Assembly (NCBI GenBank): GCA_028023455.1
Contig: JAQFVV010000280.1
Location: 372,001 to 436,000, forward strand
Reading direction: 5' to 3'
From: Epiperipatus broadwayi
Taxonomy: Eukaryota; Onychophora; Udeonychophora; Euonychophora; Peripatidae
Length of the DNA: 64,000 bases
The position numbers and the translations under genes are program-made. The notes below the pieces were generated by a model, which saw nothing but the letters and a program-made list of their open reading frames with translations, had not been told where the DNA came from and did not search any database. Shown here piece after piece: positions 10,219-22,849 of this stretch. The first letter of the stretch is position 1, and every line of letters starts with the position of its first letter.

Positions 10219-11819
10219 TGAACCAGGTCCCCCAAATAAATTGCCATCTTAACTAGGTTTGAATACTTTTTGTAATGACTTTTTAATATTATGGTTACGA
10301 ATTGTCCCTTCAAACAGAGGGGAGATTGCCATCGATAGCATGGCCATCAATGATACCCTTGGCCAGATCGAGCTATGCAAAGCATAATCCAACCATATTT
10401 GTTGACCATGGCCCACCTCGTCTGCTGGATTTAAACCACTGCTATCCAAAGCATTTTATTTGTTTTGAGGATAAATTTCAAGTGCCAGCCAACCATAGTT
10501 TATATAGTCAGCATGCTTTGGATGACAAACACACAATTCAGCACTTGAATTATCCCATGGCTAGTTCATATTCTTAAACAGAATCCAGCACATTTAACAT
10601 AACACATAAAAAATAACTATAGTCTTAAATTAATAGTGACACAGTGATAAAGGAGAGAGAGAATAAACCAAATAATATTTAAGCAAACATTAATATTTAT
10701 TCAAGCACACATATCTAATATATATTTTACATAAAGAAATATAAATGATTAATGATTAGTTTCAGGATAAATTTTATAATAGTCTTTCATTAATATTTAA
10801 AATAAATATAAAGTGTCTATAAACAAGTATCCAAATATCTTTACTTAGGTTTTCATGATTGTCAGTTCCAACCAGTTGACTTTTTGGTCTCCATTATTGT
10901 TTTCGGGGCTTGTTTTCCATTCGTCTTGACAATGGGTGGCTTGTGGCAGAGACTATTTCACCATTTTGGCATTAGTTTCCAGTGAGGGTTCAGGCAGGAA
11001 TAGTTGATTTGCAGAGGACTTTGAAGCCTGAAGCCCAGTCAACCCCTTCTAAAAATGATCTAGCAATGCATTTTTGCTAGACCTGGGGCTTCTGGAATGA
11101 TATTTTCTGGAACAGTAATGAATGGCTATATTCTGTCCTTAAATTTCTGGATCTCTGGAGCAATGAATAATGTAACACACAAAATGAAGACCAGACTGAA
11201 TTCAATCACAAAATGAAGGTGGATACATAACAATAGACAGTGATGATTTTATATACCCTTCTCTCTCATTGTTTTAATTTCTTATCATTATTTTCAATTT
11301 TGATCATAACTTGAATATGTTGTTTTTAATTAATTTTTATATTTCATTTTAATCTAATTTTTTGTACTTTAATCTACTACTCATTGATAGTTTACATACT
11401 TTTTTAATTAATACAATTTCAATATTATTATCAATCAGAAATCTCACTAGCATTCCAAGATTAATTAATCCTTTTATTTACGATTTCTACTAAGATTTAT
11501 TTTTACCATTTATTCCCCTAACTCATTTTTACTTTACAAGACAAAAAGTTTTTTTTTAAATCTTTGCTATTTTAGATTTTCCCCATAGCCACTCACTTGC
11601 AATGCTAAAACTTTTCAATTTTAAAAGAAAACAATATAACACAATCTTTTTATTTTACAAAATTGCACATTTTTAAAAATCTACTTTTGAAATAATTATT
11701 TTAACTGTTTTATTTGATTTTCTTTTTTAATAAATCCGATTTTATATTCTGAATTACAAAACATGTAATGTGTATATAAGTAGTTTTATACATACATTTT
11801 TCACGAGTGTTATATTACA
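10219..11819 (-). repeat. Gypsy 3' LTR (relative to element orientation)
   Basis: Begins TGAACCAGGTCCC and ends TTACA on the + strand. Long matching blocks with the other LTR include TGGTCTCCATT, AGCCCAGTCAA, GAATGGCTATATTCTGTCCT and CTGGATCTCTGGAGCAATGA. A 91-codon + strand frame at 10302-10577 lies antisense within it and is not conserved in the other LTR, so it is not called a gene. Confidence 0.85.
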
Positions 11820-12099
11820 CACACACCAAGTTTGAGAGATAAAATGCATCAATTTGTCCCATTTTAGCTCTTGTACTATTTTTTCTTTTTATTAGCTTTA
11901 CCATTTAATTTTTCATATTCATTTGTATTTATCTCTCTAAAATATATTTCAAATTGTCAATATTCCTTTTACCTGTGAGTCTGTCCGACTATTTTGATTT
12001 GTTTTTTGAGTGGTTCTCTTTTCCTTTTAAACAATTTTAGTGAATGAGCATTAGAAGTTTCATTTTCTTACTGACACTTTGCCATGAGAAATGCATTGT

Positions 12100-13000
12100 C
12101 ATATTTGTGAACTATAAGGACCCTCATAAATTGGCTCAAACTTTTTATATACAAGTTTTCTGGATGGCTCACAGGGTTAATCTTCACCTATCATAAATGC
12201 ACCATTTACCTTCCCTGGCTTCCTTTGTTTTAATTCTTTCATATTCCTTAGCTTAGTTTTAAATGGATAAAGTACATTCTTCCCAAAATGAAGCCATACC
12301 GGTTCAAACCCCATGGATTCATTTTTTGACCAATTTATTATATTAATAATCTGTGGAATTTTCTTAACCCACCCTCTGTGATTATCATGTATATAAACTC
12401 TAAATAATCACCCTAATTCCTACATGACCCGCTCACGTGGATTAGACTGTGGGTAACGAATAGATATGAATACATATTTTATCTTATGTTAATTGACCCA
12501 TTTCTTCCATTCTTTGGAAATAAAGAGTTCTGTGATCAGAGATAATTCTATCTGGGATTCCAACAGTTTCAAAATGCCACTGCTCTAACATCCATATAGT
12601 TTGCTTCGCATTTGCTTGCAACACAGGATATGCAGCCACCACTTTAGAAAAAATATAAACTTCTACCAGATATCTCATCTTATTAAATGGGGACAATGAT
12701 CCATAATAATCTATGGCTACTAGGTTACTTGGTTTTTGAGAATGAATGGGCATAAGTGGACCTAAGCCTGACAAATTGAGCGGTTCCATTTTAACACATA
12801 GCTTGCATTTGTTTATAGTAGCCAGAATGCTGGCATACATCTATGGCCAGTAGAACCAGACTTAAGCAACCCTTGATTTTACTTGCTCCATAATGTCCAT
12901 ACCTTTGATGAACATATTCAATCATCTGCTTCGGCAGGGCGATGGGTATAACTATACATTTTTGTCTATTTCTTCTATTCTTTCTGTACTATAACCCTCC
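12100..13000 (-). pseudogene. Gypsy integrase remnant
   Basis: Read on the - strand from about 12930 downward. HQRYGHYG matches the histidine part of the HHCC zinc domain, and C..C (CKLC) occurs near 12800. The core (12840-12484) reads VAIDYYGSLSPF (first Asp), VEVYIFSKVVAAYP where the usual D.FSK motif is altered, and GIPDRIISDHRTLYF (second Asp). After a frame break, RYPQSNPRERVM near 12460-12420 matches the YHPQ.NP.ER.NR block with the catalytic Glu, then NESMGFEP.WLHFGK near 12330-12280. The order is correct for Ty3/Gypsy integrase. Stops and frame changes make it nonfunctional. Confidence 0.85.
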
Positions 13001-13329
13001 CTTTTATTCAATAGCCCTTTCTATCTCTCCATAAAGGGTAGTTTCTGCTTTCTTTTATGGGTTGGTGATGCAGATATTTCATTATTTTCCAGCAGTCAGT
13101 CTTCTCTTTATCTTTTTTAACACCTGAAGGTCATTTTCTACAGACTTGCTTCCATCTATTTCCATTGCAGCAATACACAGATTGTTACAATTTAAATGCT
13201 GTTTGTCCAGCGAAGTTGGATAATGGCTTAATGTATCTGCCAGTACATTCTCTCTACCTTTGCAATATTTTATGCTATAGTTAAATTCTTGGAGAAACAG
13301 GCTCCACCTTATTAGCTGACTTTTTGTTA

Positions 13330-13700
13330 GGAAACCATGGTTTAAAAATTTGAGGCTTTTGTGATGTGACTATAATCACATCTAATCTTATTAGAAACTG
13401 ACAGAATTTTTGAAAAGCCTAAATAATCACTAAAACTTTCAATGATCGCTAAAGATTCATTTTCCATTACTGTGTAATTTAATTCAGGACCCTTCAATAA
13501 ATGGCTTATAAAGAAAAGGACAGATTTGAAAAAGAGTAGCACCCAATCCAACCCCACTACTGTTGGTTTGTACGAAAAATGGTTTGTGAAAGTCAGTATA
13601 TGATAGCATAACTTCCTTTAAGAACCTTGTTTTCACATTTTGAAAACTGCTATTGTGCTGCACCATCCATACCCATGATCTTTTCTTTTTAGCAATTGCA
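13330..13700 (-). pseudogene. Gypsy RNase H remnant
   Basis: Two overlapping - strand frames (13666-13484 and 13557-13342) contain HKPFFVQTNSSGVGLGATLFQ-like sequence, matching the D.S..G.GA.L.Q start of gypsy RNase H with the catalytic Asp replaced by Asn. Then comes LNYTVMENESLAIIESFSDY, matching NY...E.E.LA...A. A frameshift separates them. Confidence 0.82.
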
Positions 13701-14646
13701 GTAGTGGCCTATGTCAGAAATTTTTTTTTTATAAAATCGGTTATAAAAATTATATAACCCTAGAAACAATCTTGTGTTTTTTAATTTGGGGAACTGGAAA
13801 CTTCTGAATTGCCTGAATTTTTTCAGGGTGTGGTTGAATTCCTTTCTCATTTATTATGTGACCTAAAAATTTGACCTCAGATGCCATTAAATTGTTTTTT
13901 TTTTTTAATTTATTTTGATCTGTTTTTGTTTACATTCTTGCTGCTTTAAATAAGTGTTCTATGCTTTTTGATACTAAACCTATCTCATCAACATACATCA
14001 CTACTAAATTTTTATTTCATCTAATAATACCTAGTCTAGATACTGTATTAGTCCCATCCCACTATTTTTTAACCCAAAGGGTATTCGGTTAAAGTTATAA
14101 GCATGCCCATTGAATCAAAATGCAGTATATTTTCAATCGTGAGAATGTAACTTGATCTGCCAGTAACTAATAATTAAATCGAACTTCTAAAACATCTTTT
14201 TGTTATGAAATTTTACTAATAGTTCATGTATGGGCAGAGAAGCATTTGTGTCAGCACGTTTTTTTTTTGTTCAATTGTCTCGCATCTAAGCACAACCAGA
14301 TGGACTCATCCTTTTTCTTTACTGTTACAAGGTAATGAGCATTTGGATATAATTCCCCATCTCAGCATTTTATCTATCTGTTCTTTGACTTCTCCACTGT
14401 ATTGGTGAGGAATAGAATATGCCTTGGTCTGGTATGGTTGATCTTCCATAAGTTGTATCCTGTGCTCATAGCCTGGACATGTGAAAAAACATTTTCATAT
14501 TCACTCAACATCTGCTGTAATCGCTTTCTTTGATAATTATTTATAAATTTTGATTCCTTTACTTTTGCATGTATTTCTATTTTGCCTCCATATTTTGTAC
14601 AACAAGTCATGACAGATTTATACATTTTGTCCGATGTAAATGTCAA
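13700..14646 (-). pseudogene. Gypsy reverse transcriptase remnant
   Basis: On the - strand, frame 14646-14374 holds the protease-RT linker (LQQMLSEYENVFS, then GYNLWKINHTRP). Downstream, in changing frames, are LVTVKKKDESIWLCLDARQLN (14334-14270), YWQIKLHSHD, NFNRIPFGLKNSG (about 14090-14050) and a catalytic box reading VMYVDE near 14000-13985, where YVDD is expected. Several in-frame stops occur. These are the conserved blocks of Ty3/Gypsy RT in the correct order. Confidence 0.85.
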
Positions 14647-14990
14647 TATCTTGCCATTTAATCTTACTTAACCTAGCTTAGTCAGCATACAGCCAGTCCT
14701 ATGCATAAAATCTGACCAAAGTATAACCTCATGGATTAATCCCTCTAAAATAAGCAAAACATGACTGTACTCTTTCTTTCCTATCCACATGATTACACAT
14801 CTTTGATACTAATTTGGCCTTTTTACTATTTGCCATAGTTATTTAGTTTTTAACGGCAAGGATTTTATATTAGGGTTTATGCGATTCATTTGTCTAAACA
14901 TATCCTACGACATTACCGACACTTGACAGTTCAAATCCAGCAACATTTCTGTTATAACCCCTCCAAATACTTTTACTTTAGGGAAATGCT
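14640..14990 (-). pseudogene. Gypsy aspartic protease remnant
   Basis: On the - strand near 14945-14900 the frame reads TEMLLDLNCQVSVMS, resembling the protease motif LLDTG.Q.S.IS with Thr-Gly lost. Downstream, GLIHEVILWSDFMHRTGC matches the second block (I.G.DFL...G). Interrupted by stops. Confidence 0.7.
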
Positions 14991-16323
14991 GATGTGCTAA
15001 TATTGGCTCTCTTTCCTCCTGAGCTGCATACTAAGTTTGCTACCTGAGAGTGGCTATTCCCTTTGTTATATTCTATCCTACATTTTGCTTTTAGCCCATA
15101 GCTCTTTATGATGTAAAATTTTCTATTATTATTTCTATTCCAGTTCCTTTTATGTGGATCTCACTTCCTGCTATTTACATGTCCACCTATTCCTAGAGGT
15201 TCAAATTCCCTTTCCCTATTTTCATACTTTAGCCATGTGCTATCAATTTCACTAAGCAACTAGACTATCTGCTCTACTGTTTTGCATTCCATTTGAATCA
15301 ACTTTTGTTCTATATTATGTGGAAAATTACACTTTATTATTCATATGATTTGATGTTAACTGTTAACAATCTTAACATTGTTATCCTGTGACACCTGGTG
15401 TTTGTTTTCTTGTTGCTCCTCCCTTCAATAGTTTTCTAATAAGGGTCTATATTCTCTGAATGGAACTGATTTTGTAAATCAGGAATCACACCAGAATTTG
15501 AATATGAGCAAAAGCTATAGTTACCATTGCCTTCTTGCTCAGCTAACTCCATGCAAAATAACATTCCAGGCTGCCAAGGTGTTCAATTGGAGCCTCCCCT
15601 GCATGTCCGTAAAATATTTTTAAAAATTGATTCACAATATTTGAGCCATTTAAATGTGCATACATATCTATGCTTTTCTCTTTCCATTTATTTTTAGTTT
15701 CATCTATTTTATCTGTTAACTGTTTTATACTCATCTTTTTTTTCTATTTTCTAGTATTTTTCTTTTTTCTAGATGGTCTATCCTTGTTTCCTGTATTAGC
15801 CATTCTATTTGTTTATTGAATATTTCTGATTATTTCTCTACATTACATTTTCTTTATTTTGAGCCTCTATTTTTGTTTTGGCCCTAGTATGCATTAAATT
15901 TGGTTTTATAATTATTATTGACTCTCATGCAAATTTTATTTTACTTGTTTATTTTTTAAATACTTTTTAATCAAATTAAGTATTCAACTAACTCAAAAAC
16001 CCCAGTCCTCTCTAATTTCTATCTGATTATAAACAACCTCCGATAACAACTTTATCTCTCTGGCTGCTTTTTCCTCTCTTCTTTTTATTTACAATTTTTA
16101 ATTATTTTGATTCTTATTTTATATTCTTGATATAATTTGTTTGCTTTAGACTATTTCTCTTTTCACACTGCTTATCGATTTTAACTTTTATAACTATGCA
16201 ATTTAGCGTTTATTTTGAATTTGTTTCAAACTTTTTTTTTAAATTTTAATTATGATTTTATTTTTTTAACTTTTATTATGCTGGGTCAATTTATGGTGCT
16301 TTGGCACCATGTTTGATGGCATT
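14990..16323 (-). pseudogene. Gypsy gag region and primer-binding area, largely unrecognisable
   Basis: A 63-codon - strand frame (15734-15543) reads KQLTDKIDETKNKWKEKSID and then LNGSNIVNQFLKIF, plausible for a gag coiled-coil region but not diagnostic. Just inside the 5' LTR edge, on the - strand, TGGTGCCAAAGCACC (16313-16299) starts with TGG and lies 8 nt after the LTR, a possible primer-binding site. No intact zinc knuckle was found. Confidence 0.4.
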
Positions 16324-17919
16324 TGAACCAGGTCCCTCGAATAAATTGCCATCTAAAATAGGTTTGAATACTTTTATGACTTTTTAATATTGTGGGAATA
16401 GACAGGATTTTCAAGCAGAGGGGAGAATACCATTGATATCATAGCTATCAATGATACCCACATCCAGATTGAGTTATGCAAAGCATAACCCAACCATATT
16501 TGCTGACCATGGCTCATGACTGCTGGATTCAAACCCCTGCCATCCAAAGCATTTTATTTGTTTTGAGAATCAACCTCAGGCACCAGCCAACTGTAGGTTA
16601 TATAGTCAACATACTTTGGATGACAGGCACACAATCCAGCATTTGAAATATCCCATGGCTAGCTCATATTCTTAACTAGAATCCAGAACATTTAATTTAA
16701 CACATAAAAAATAACTACACTCTTAAATTAATAGTGATGCACTGACAACGGAGAGAAATAGACCAAATAATATTTAAGCAAACATTAATATTTATTCAAG
16801 CATACATATCTAATGTAATGTATTTTACATAAAGAATGATTAATGATTAGTTTCAAGTTAAATTTTCTAATAGTCTTTCATTAATTAAAGTTCATTTAAA
16901 ATAAATACAAAGGGTCTAGATAAGTATCAAAATGTCTTTACCTAGGTTTTCATGATTGTCAGTGCCAACCAGTTGGCTTTTTGGTCTCCATTGCTGGTTT
17001 CAGGGGTAGTTTTCCATTTTTTGTCTTAATAGTAGGAGAGAGAGTTTGTAGCAATGTCTATTTCACCACTTTGATATTACTTTCCAGTGAGGGTTGATTT
17101 GCAGTGGATTTTGGGGCCTGAAGCCCAGTCAAACACTTCTAAAGATAATCTAGCAATGCATTTTTGCACAGCTTCTGCAATATTTTCTGCAGCAGAGATG
17201 AATGGCTATATTCTGTCCTTAGATTTCTGGATCTCTGGAGCAATGAATAATGTAAGACACAAAATTAAGATATGGATTAAATTTGATCACAAAATAAAGG
17301 TCAGAATGATTAAAAATAGATTGTGATGACTTTATATACCTTTCTCTCTCATTGCTTTAATTTCATATCATTATTTTCAATTCTGATCGTAATTTGAATG
17401 TTTTGTTTTTTAATTAATTTTTACCTTTCATTTTAATCTAATCTCTTGCTTAGATTAATCTACTATCTTATCGATAGTTTACATAGTTTTTTAATTAATA
17501 CAATTTCAATATCATTATTAATCAGAAATCTCACTAGCATTCCACAATTAATTAATTAATCCTTTTATCTACAATTTCAGCTAAGATTTATTTTTACCAT
17601 TTATTCCTCTAATTTATTTTTACTTTATAAGACAAAAAGTTTTCTTTAAAAAAAAGTTTTTTTAAGTCTTTGCTATTTTAGATTTCCCTCACCCGCTCAC
17701 TCACAATACTAAAACTTTTCTATTTTAAAAGAAAACAATATAATGCCATCTTTGTATTCTACAAATTTGCATTTTTTTAAAAAATCTACTTCTGAAATAA
17801 TTACTTCAACTATTTTATTTGATTTTCTTTTTTAATAAATCAGATTTTATATTCTGAATTATAATACATGTAATGCATATATATGTAATTTTATACACAT
17901 ATCTCTCGCTATCATTACA
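16324..17919 (-). repeat. Gypsy 5' LTR (relative to element orientation)
   Basis: Partner of 10219-11819; same ends and block order with scattered substitutions and small indels. The TTGCCATCT, GAGGGGAGA and CTTTATATACCTTTCTCTCTC blocks are shared. Confidence 0.85.
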
Positions 17920-20900
17920 ATATGAATGAACAATATTTTTTGATAAATTATTTCAAACAATTAAATTATGACTCTTATTCTCAGAAGTCATCAGTCTAGA
18001 TAATAGTTGGTAGTTGGAAATAGAGGGTGCTAACAATCCCTGATTGTGGATCTAGGTTATGATTTGATTTTTTATTTAGCTATCTACAACTGGAGATTAC
18101 TTTTAAGTATTACAATTTTATGGAGATTAAGATAAATCTATTAACAAAATTATTATTTTAAAACATATATCAAAATTCTCATTTTATAGATAAATTTAAA
18201 TTATCTTTAAAAATAATTATAAATTCTTTATGATAATGATTATATTGTCTAAACTTTATTGCTTTTCAGATATGTTAGCTTTATAGAAAATATATTTTAT
18301 TTTTAGCATCACATACATTAAAGTTATTATGAAAATTATATTTCAACCAAGTGCATACACATGCAATATGGTATGCATGGCAATTCAACAAATTAAAGCT
18401 GTATCAAGCTGTAAAAACATTTTTTTTTGATAAATCAACTGAAAGAATTGTCTAATTTTAAATAGGAAATTAGTATGCATTATGAAATTAAAAGAAAATA
18501 AAAACAATTGATTTGAAAAGTTGATGTGTATTTTATTATAAAGTCACAAATGTTTATTATAAATAAGAAATGGAAGAATAACTTGGTAGAGCTTGATAAT
18601 ATATATCAGTTAGAATGGAAAGATTAGTTATTCAACTTGATAAAATATATCAAATGCAAATAATTCAGGTTATTGTGCCTCAACAATTTCTTGTTGTGAT
18701 GAAGAAGTAGAAGATTATTATATGGATGTATAAAATACTTTTAATAACATCAAAGAACATATTAAAATTGCCATGGAAAGCTTTAATTGAAAGATAAAGG
18801 TACAATATATAAATGTTACCATGATGACAGGAATGAGAAAGAACATATAACTATGAAATTTTCAGGAAAAATATATATATATTATGAATTTTTTTTTGAC
18901 AAAAATGCTAAATGCAAATGAACACAATAACAGTTAAATAAAAATTTGATCATATTTTGCTTAAAAAAAGTGTATTTCAAAATTATAATGATCCTAATAG
19001 ATTCAACATAGTAAGTGATCATTGATTAATGACATGCAAGATGCATGTTACTGCAAAATTAGAAAGGCAAAAAGTATTAAAAAAGACAATATTAACAGTA
19101 TACATTATTAGTATAAATGAATAATAATATTCCTAAACTTTCAGAAACACTCCAATGAATTTGAATTAAAACTTATTAATCATTTTAAAATATCAAGATT
19201 TTGAAAATGGTTTAAACTATAATTTATATTCTACTAAAAATGCCACAAAGATAGCTGGTCAAAAAAACAGCAATTTACCAGTAAATTTTCAATTGAGATA
19301 AGCCATCATATAAAAAAAGACTGAATATGAAAATATTTTTAAATGATCCATTTAGAAGAATTGGATATCTGGAATCCTTAAAGTGGTACATAAATGTTAA
19401 TTGATATAAGAATGTATAAGAAAGCTATAGAAGAAAATAAAAATGTCAAAAGTATAAAACAATATCTTGGTAATGGAAAGATAATTATTTCAGATATAAG
19501 AAGAGATAGAAGTGTTCTTAATAAAAGATGAAATGTGTGGAAGAATTCTACAAAAAATTATATAATTACACATAAATAGAAAATGAAATGACTACTATAA
19601 TTATAACATCTTCTGAATTGCCAAATATTTTAAATGAAAAATTGAGACATAAAATTAAATCTATAAAGAAAAGTTTTAGAAAATGATGAGATTATTATTT
19701 TAAAAGAAGCATTAATTAAACACTATAATTATAACTTCTGAATGATTAAGTATTTTAAATGAAAAGGTAAGACATGCAATTGAATCTACAAAAAAAAAGG
19801 TCCACGAAATGATGAAATTATTATCTTAAAAGAAACAGGTGAAGAAATAATAAAAAAATATTGGCAAAACTATATATCAAATACCTAAATGAAAATTATT
19901 TATCATATGATTGGTAGAATGCAGTATATTAATATTTAATAAAGGTGATAAAGAAAAGTTCAGAAATTACAGATCTATCAATTCTAGATAAAATTTTACC
20001 AAAATAATTATAATATAAAAAAAGACTACAAATATTATATAAAAGTTTCACTATAACGCAGCAGTGTATTATTAACTCATATATAGTGAATTTTGAATTC
20101 TAAACAATAAAAAAAAAAACAACAATTGGACTTAAAAGTAGTTTTAGCATATAAGATTATATTAAGGTTTTAAAAGAAGTTATAGAAATAATCAACAAAT
20201 ATGAGTTGCTATTATGCTTTGGACTTAATTAAATCATGAAAAGACATTTGATTCTATAAAAATTTCTACAATAAATCCAAGATATAGATCAAGAGACATT
20301 ATCATATTCTAAAAAATATTCATCAAAACAAAATAGCAATTATTAGATTATGTAATAACATTAAAAATATTAACATTGATAAAAGTGTATGACAGTAATT
20401 CAATATCTCTAAAATCTTTTATAGTAGTTTTGCAATAAACACTTTATGTACTGAAATAGAAAGCTGAATGAATAAAAATACATGGAGATTATTTAAATCT
20501 AGATTTTTTAGATGTTGTGGTTGTTTTTAGCAAATATTGCTTCAGAATTTTAGGAAATGTTGAAAGAGTTATCAGATGAAAGTAAAAACAGACTAAAGAT
20601 AAATATTAAAAAAAATTAAACTAATATTCAGGGGATTTTCTCAGAATAAAAAAAATGGAAGATTGATAATCATTAATTAGAAGAAGTTATCAATTTCAAA
20701 TACCTTTGCCAGATTGTTAATGCAAATAAAATCATAATGGATGAAAATATACAATGTAATCTTGGATGGAATACTTTTGAATAGAAATAATTTAATATTG
20801 AAAGGAAATATGTTTTGGTATTTGAAAAAGGTTTTTAATAGATATATTTTATTAATTCTTACTTATGAATCTGAGACTTGGATGCTTAACAGAAGAGCAA

Positions 20901-21250
20901 CACTAAGATTTTCAGACCAGCCTATGAAATATGGGTAGATATATTTTTGAGAGTAACAACGGATCAAAATAATAAATATACTGAATAAATAAATATCATT
21001 GGCATCATTGAAAAAAACAAGAAGCTGAAATGAAGCTGAGCTGGACATATTGCTATTAGAGATAATAATAGATGAACAGTAAAAGTTTTAACCTGGATCT
21101 CAAGAAATTATTAAAGAGTTTAAAAGGAGACTATATATGAAATGGATGATTAAAATAATAAAAATTGTTGTTTAAATATGGACATGAGAAAATACTTAAG
21201 AGACTTATCTTACAGTGGATCGATAATAATTGAAAATGACGATGAATTTT
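17920..21250 (+). mobile_element. RTE copy B, coding and 3' portion
   Basis: Resumes the copy interrupted at 10218. TTATGACTCTTATTCTCAGAAG aligns with the copy A endonuclease leader at 7467-7490, and TTTATTATAAATAAGAAATGG aligns with 7775-7800. Further on come the linker, the RT start (SELPNILNEKLRH and a second, duplicated version) and, near the 3' end, ESETWMLNRRATLR followed by LSWTYCY-like (LSWAGHIAR) sequence up to about 21130. The tail GAAAATGACGATGAA near 21235-21250 fits the family's GAT-rich 3' end. Full of stops; clearly older than copies C and D. Confidence 0.78.
19590..19850 (+). repeat. ~130-bp tandem duplication inside RTE copy B
   Basis: The block ATAATTATAACATCTTCTGAATTG..AATGAAAA..GAGACAT....GAAATTATTAT..TAAAAGAA occurs twice in tandem, near 19596-19715 and 19725-19838, with about 80 percent similarity by eye. 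It duplicates the start of the RT region. Confidence 0.65.
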
Positions 21251-22320
21251 CATTGACTTTTTATAATCTCTTCAGATTAATAATTAAAATACTACAAATT
21301 AAATCTAAATAAAAATTATCTTAAAATTAAAGTGATTTAACTATTTTTGAAAAGTCTATTTACTTATTTCTGTAGCTCAAAAGTCTGTCAATAACCTTTT
21401 GACAAAATATTTTCTTAATTGCATCAGATCTTTTTGATATTTATTTAAATTAATCTTATAAATAGATCACATTATTATTATATTGCCGTTGGTAATTTCA
21501 AATGCTTACATCAGATACATTATAATGGAATTAAATAAAAATTATCAGAATTCATGCCATAAATACTTTTGTTCTAAAAATCTGCGTTATATATTACTTG
21601 CATAATAATTGATATTTTCAATTTAATAAATACATATGTTGTAATTTCTAGATAATTTAGAATTTTGTAATATAAAATAATATATATACATAAATAAATA
21701 AAATGACATTTTAACATTAATTAATATTTTACAAATCATATTCACTTATAGAATTGCATCTTTTTTTTTTTTCATAAATTAATTAGAACAATTTAATTTA
21801 TTAATACTTTCACTTAAACATCTTTTTTGGAAATCTATTCAGTTTCTGTCCTGAAAAAAATAATCATGATATTATTGAATCATTAGTAAGGAATTACGAA
21901 TATTAAGCATGGACATATGGATCTTCTACATAGGTCAGACTGTATTTGTTTAAGTAGATTATTTCTATTTAAAAAATGTTATGGATCTGAATATTATTAA
22001 AGTATCTAATATTATTATTAACATATGTGGTTTTCCTATTCCACCCCTTTCCAAAGAAGTGTAAATACAGACAAAGAACAAAAAGTTATATACACACATA
22101 TTATTAATTTCCCTAAAAATACCGTAGATAACTTTAGAAAGAAATCTGGAAGACCACAAGATTTGTTATCTCTTAAATAGTTTTTCAATTTTGAATATTC
22201 TGTTGAAACTGAGATAAATTTTCACATTATTTAATATTATTTTTAAATTAAATAAATATTTAGATATTTTCTATGATATATTGTACTGGAATAGTTTGAA
22301 GACACCAAGGTTTCATTCAT
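21251..22320. other. AT-rich spacer
   Basis: No gene or repeat boundary recognised. Confidence 0.5.
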
Positions 22321-22389
22321 TTGAATATAGAGGCCCTTAGCGTCTATACACAAATCCCTGATGATGTAGACAATAAGAATGGATAGCTT

Positions 22390-22833
22390 TTGAAGAGATT
22401 TTGTCAGAGAGTAAATTTGAGCATTGGAAACTTATCTAATATTTATGAGAGACAATATACATGGTCTAGGAATAATATATCCCACACAATAGAGTATATA
22501 TTGGTAGAGAAAGAGGGAATGAATAAAGTACGGAAAATTAAGGTGTTTGATAATGAAGAGAGAGTATGTAATAGTGATCATAATTTTGTTGTAATTGAAA
22601 TGGTTAGTAATGTGATGGAAAATAGGAATAAAAGTAGAAACAATAGTGAAAGATGTGGATGGAGAGTAAATGATAAGAATAAATTAGAAGAGTATAAAAT
22701 ACAAGTTGAAGAAACCATGGAAGAGTTGATTGGAAATGAGTATGAGGACTGGTGTGATAAAATAGAAAGAGTAGCAAATAGGGTTTTAGGTGAGAATATT
22801 CAGAAAAATAAAAGTAATAAAAAAATGAGTTAG
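22390..22833 (+). pseudogene. LINE endonuclease C-terminus and linker
   Basis: This 147-codon frame starts inside the domain: LLKRFCQRVNLSIGNLSN, then YTWSRNNISHTIEYILVEKE, then NSDHNFVVIEM. These match the APE endonuclease blocks FTW......IDYI and SDH, whose His is catalytic. The linker after it is rich in Lys, Glu and Asn. The frame stops at 22831-22833. Coding sense continues in another frame as SKSVKERKKACREY, so a frameshift in the preceding A-run near 22820-22828 is likely. Reading is also open upstream of 22390 through one stop, so the Met is not the true start. Confidence 0.85.
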
Positions 22834-22849
22834 TAAAAGTGTAAAAGAG

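Larger units (their letters stand above)
10219..17919 (-). mobile_element. Ty3/Gypsy LTR retrotransposon, full length but dead, inserted in RTE copy B
   Basis: Two direct repeats of about 1.6 kb (10219-11819 and 16324-17919) flank a 4.5-kb internal region. On the - strand this encodes, in order, possible gag, protease, RT, RNase H and integrase remnants. LTR ends are TGAACC...TTACA on the + strand, that is TG..CA. ATAT precedes the left LTR (10215-10218) and follows the right LTR (17920-17923), a 4-bp target duplication like that of some gypsy-type elements. The flanks belong to one interrupted RTE copy, which confirms the boundaries independently. Every coding domain has stops and frameshifts, and the LTRs differ at roughly one site in eight by eye. 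Confidence 0.88.

Noticed and set aside
10302-10577. 91-codon + strand frame
   Set aside because: Lies antisense inside the Gypsy LTR and is not conserved in the partner LTR.
17087-17326. 79-codon + strand frame
   Set aside because: Inside the other Gypsy LTR; the equivalent frame in the 10.2-11.8 kb LTR is broken.
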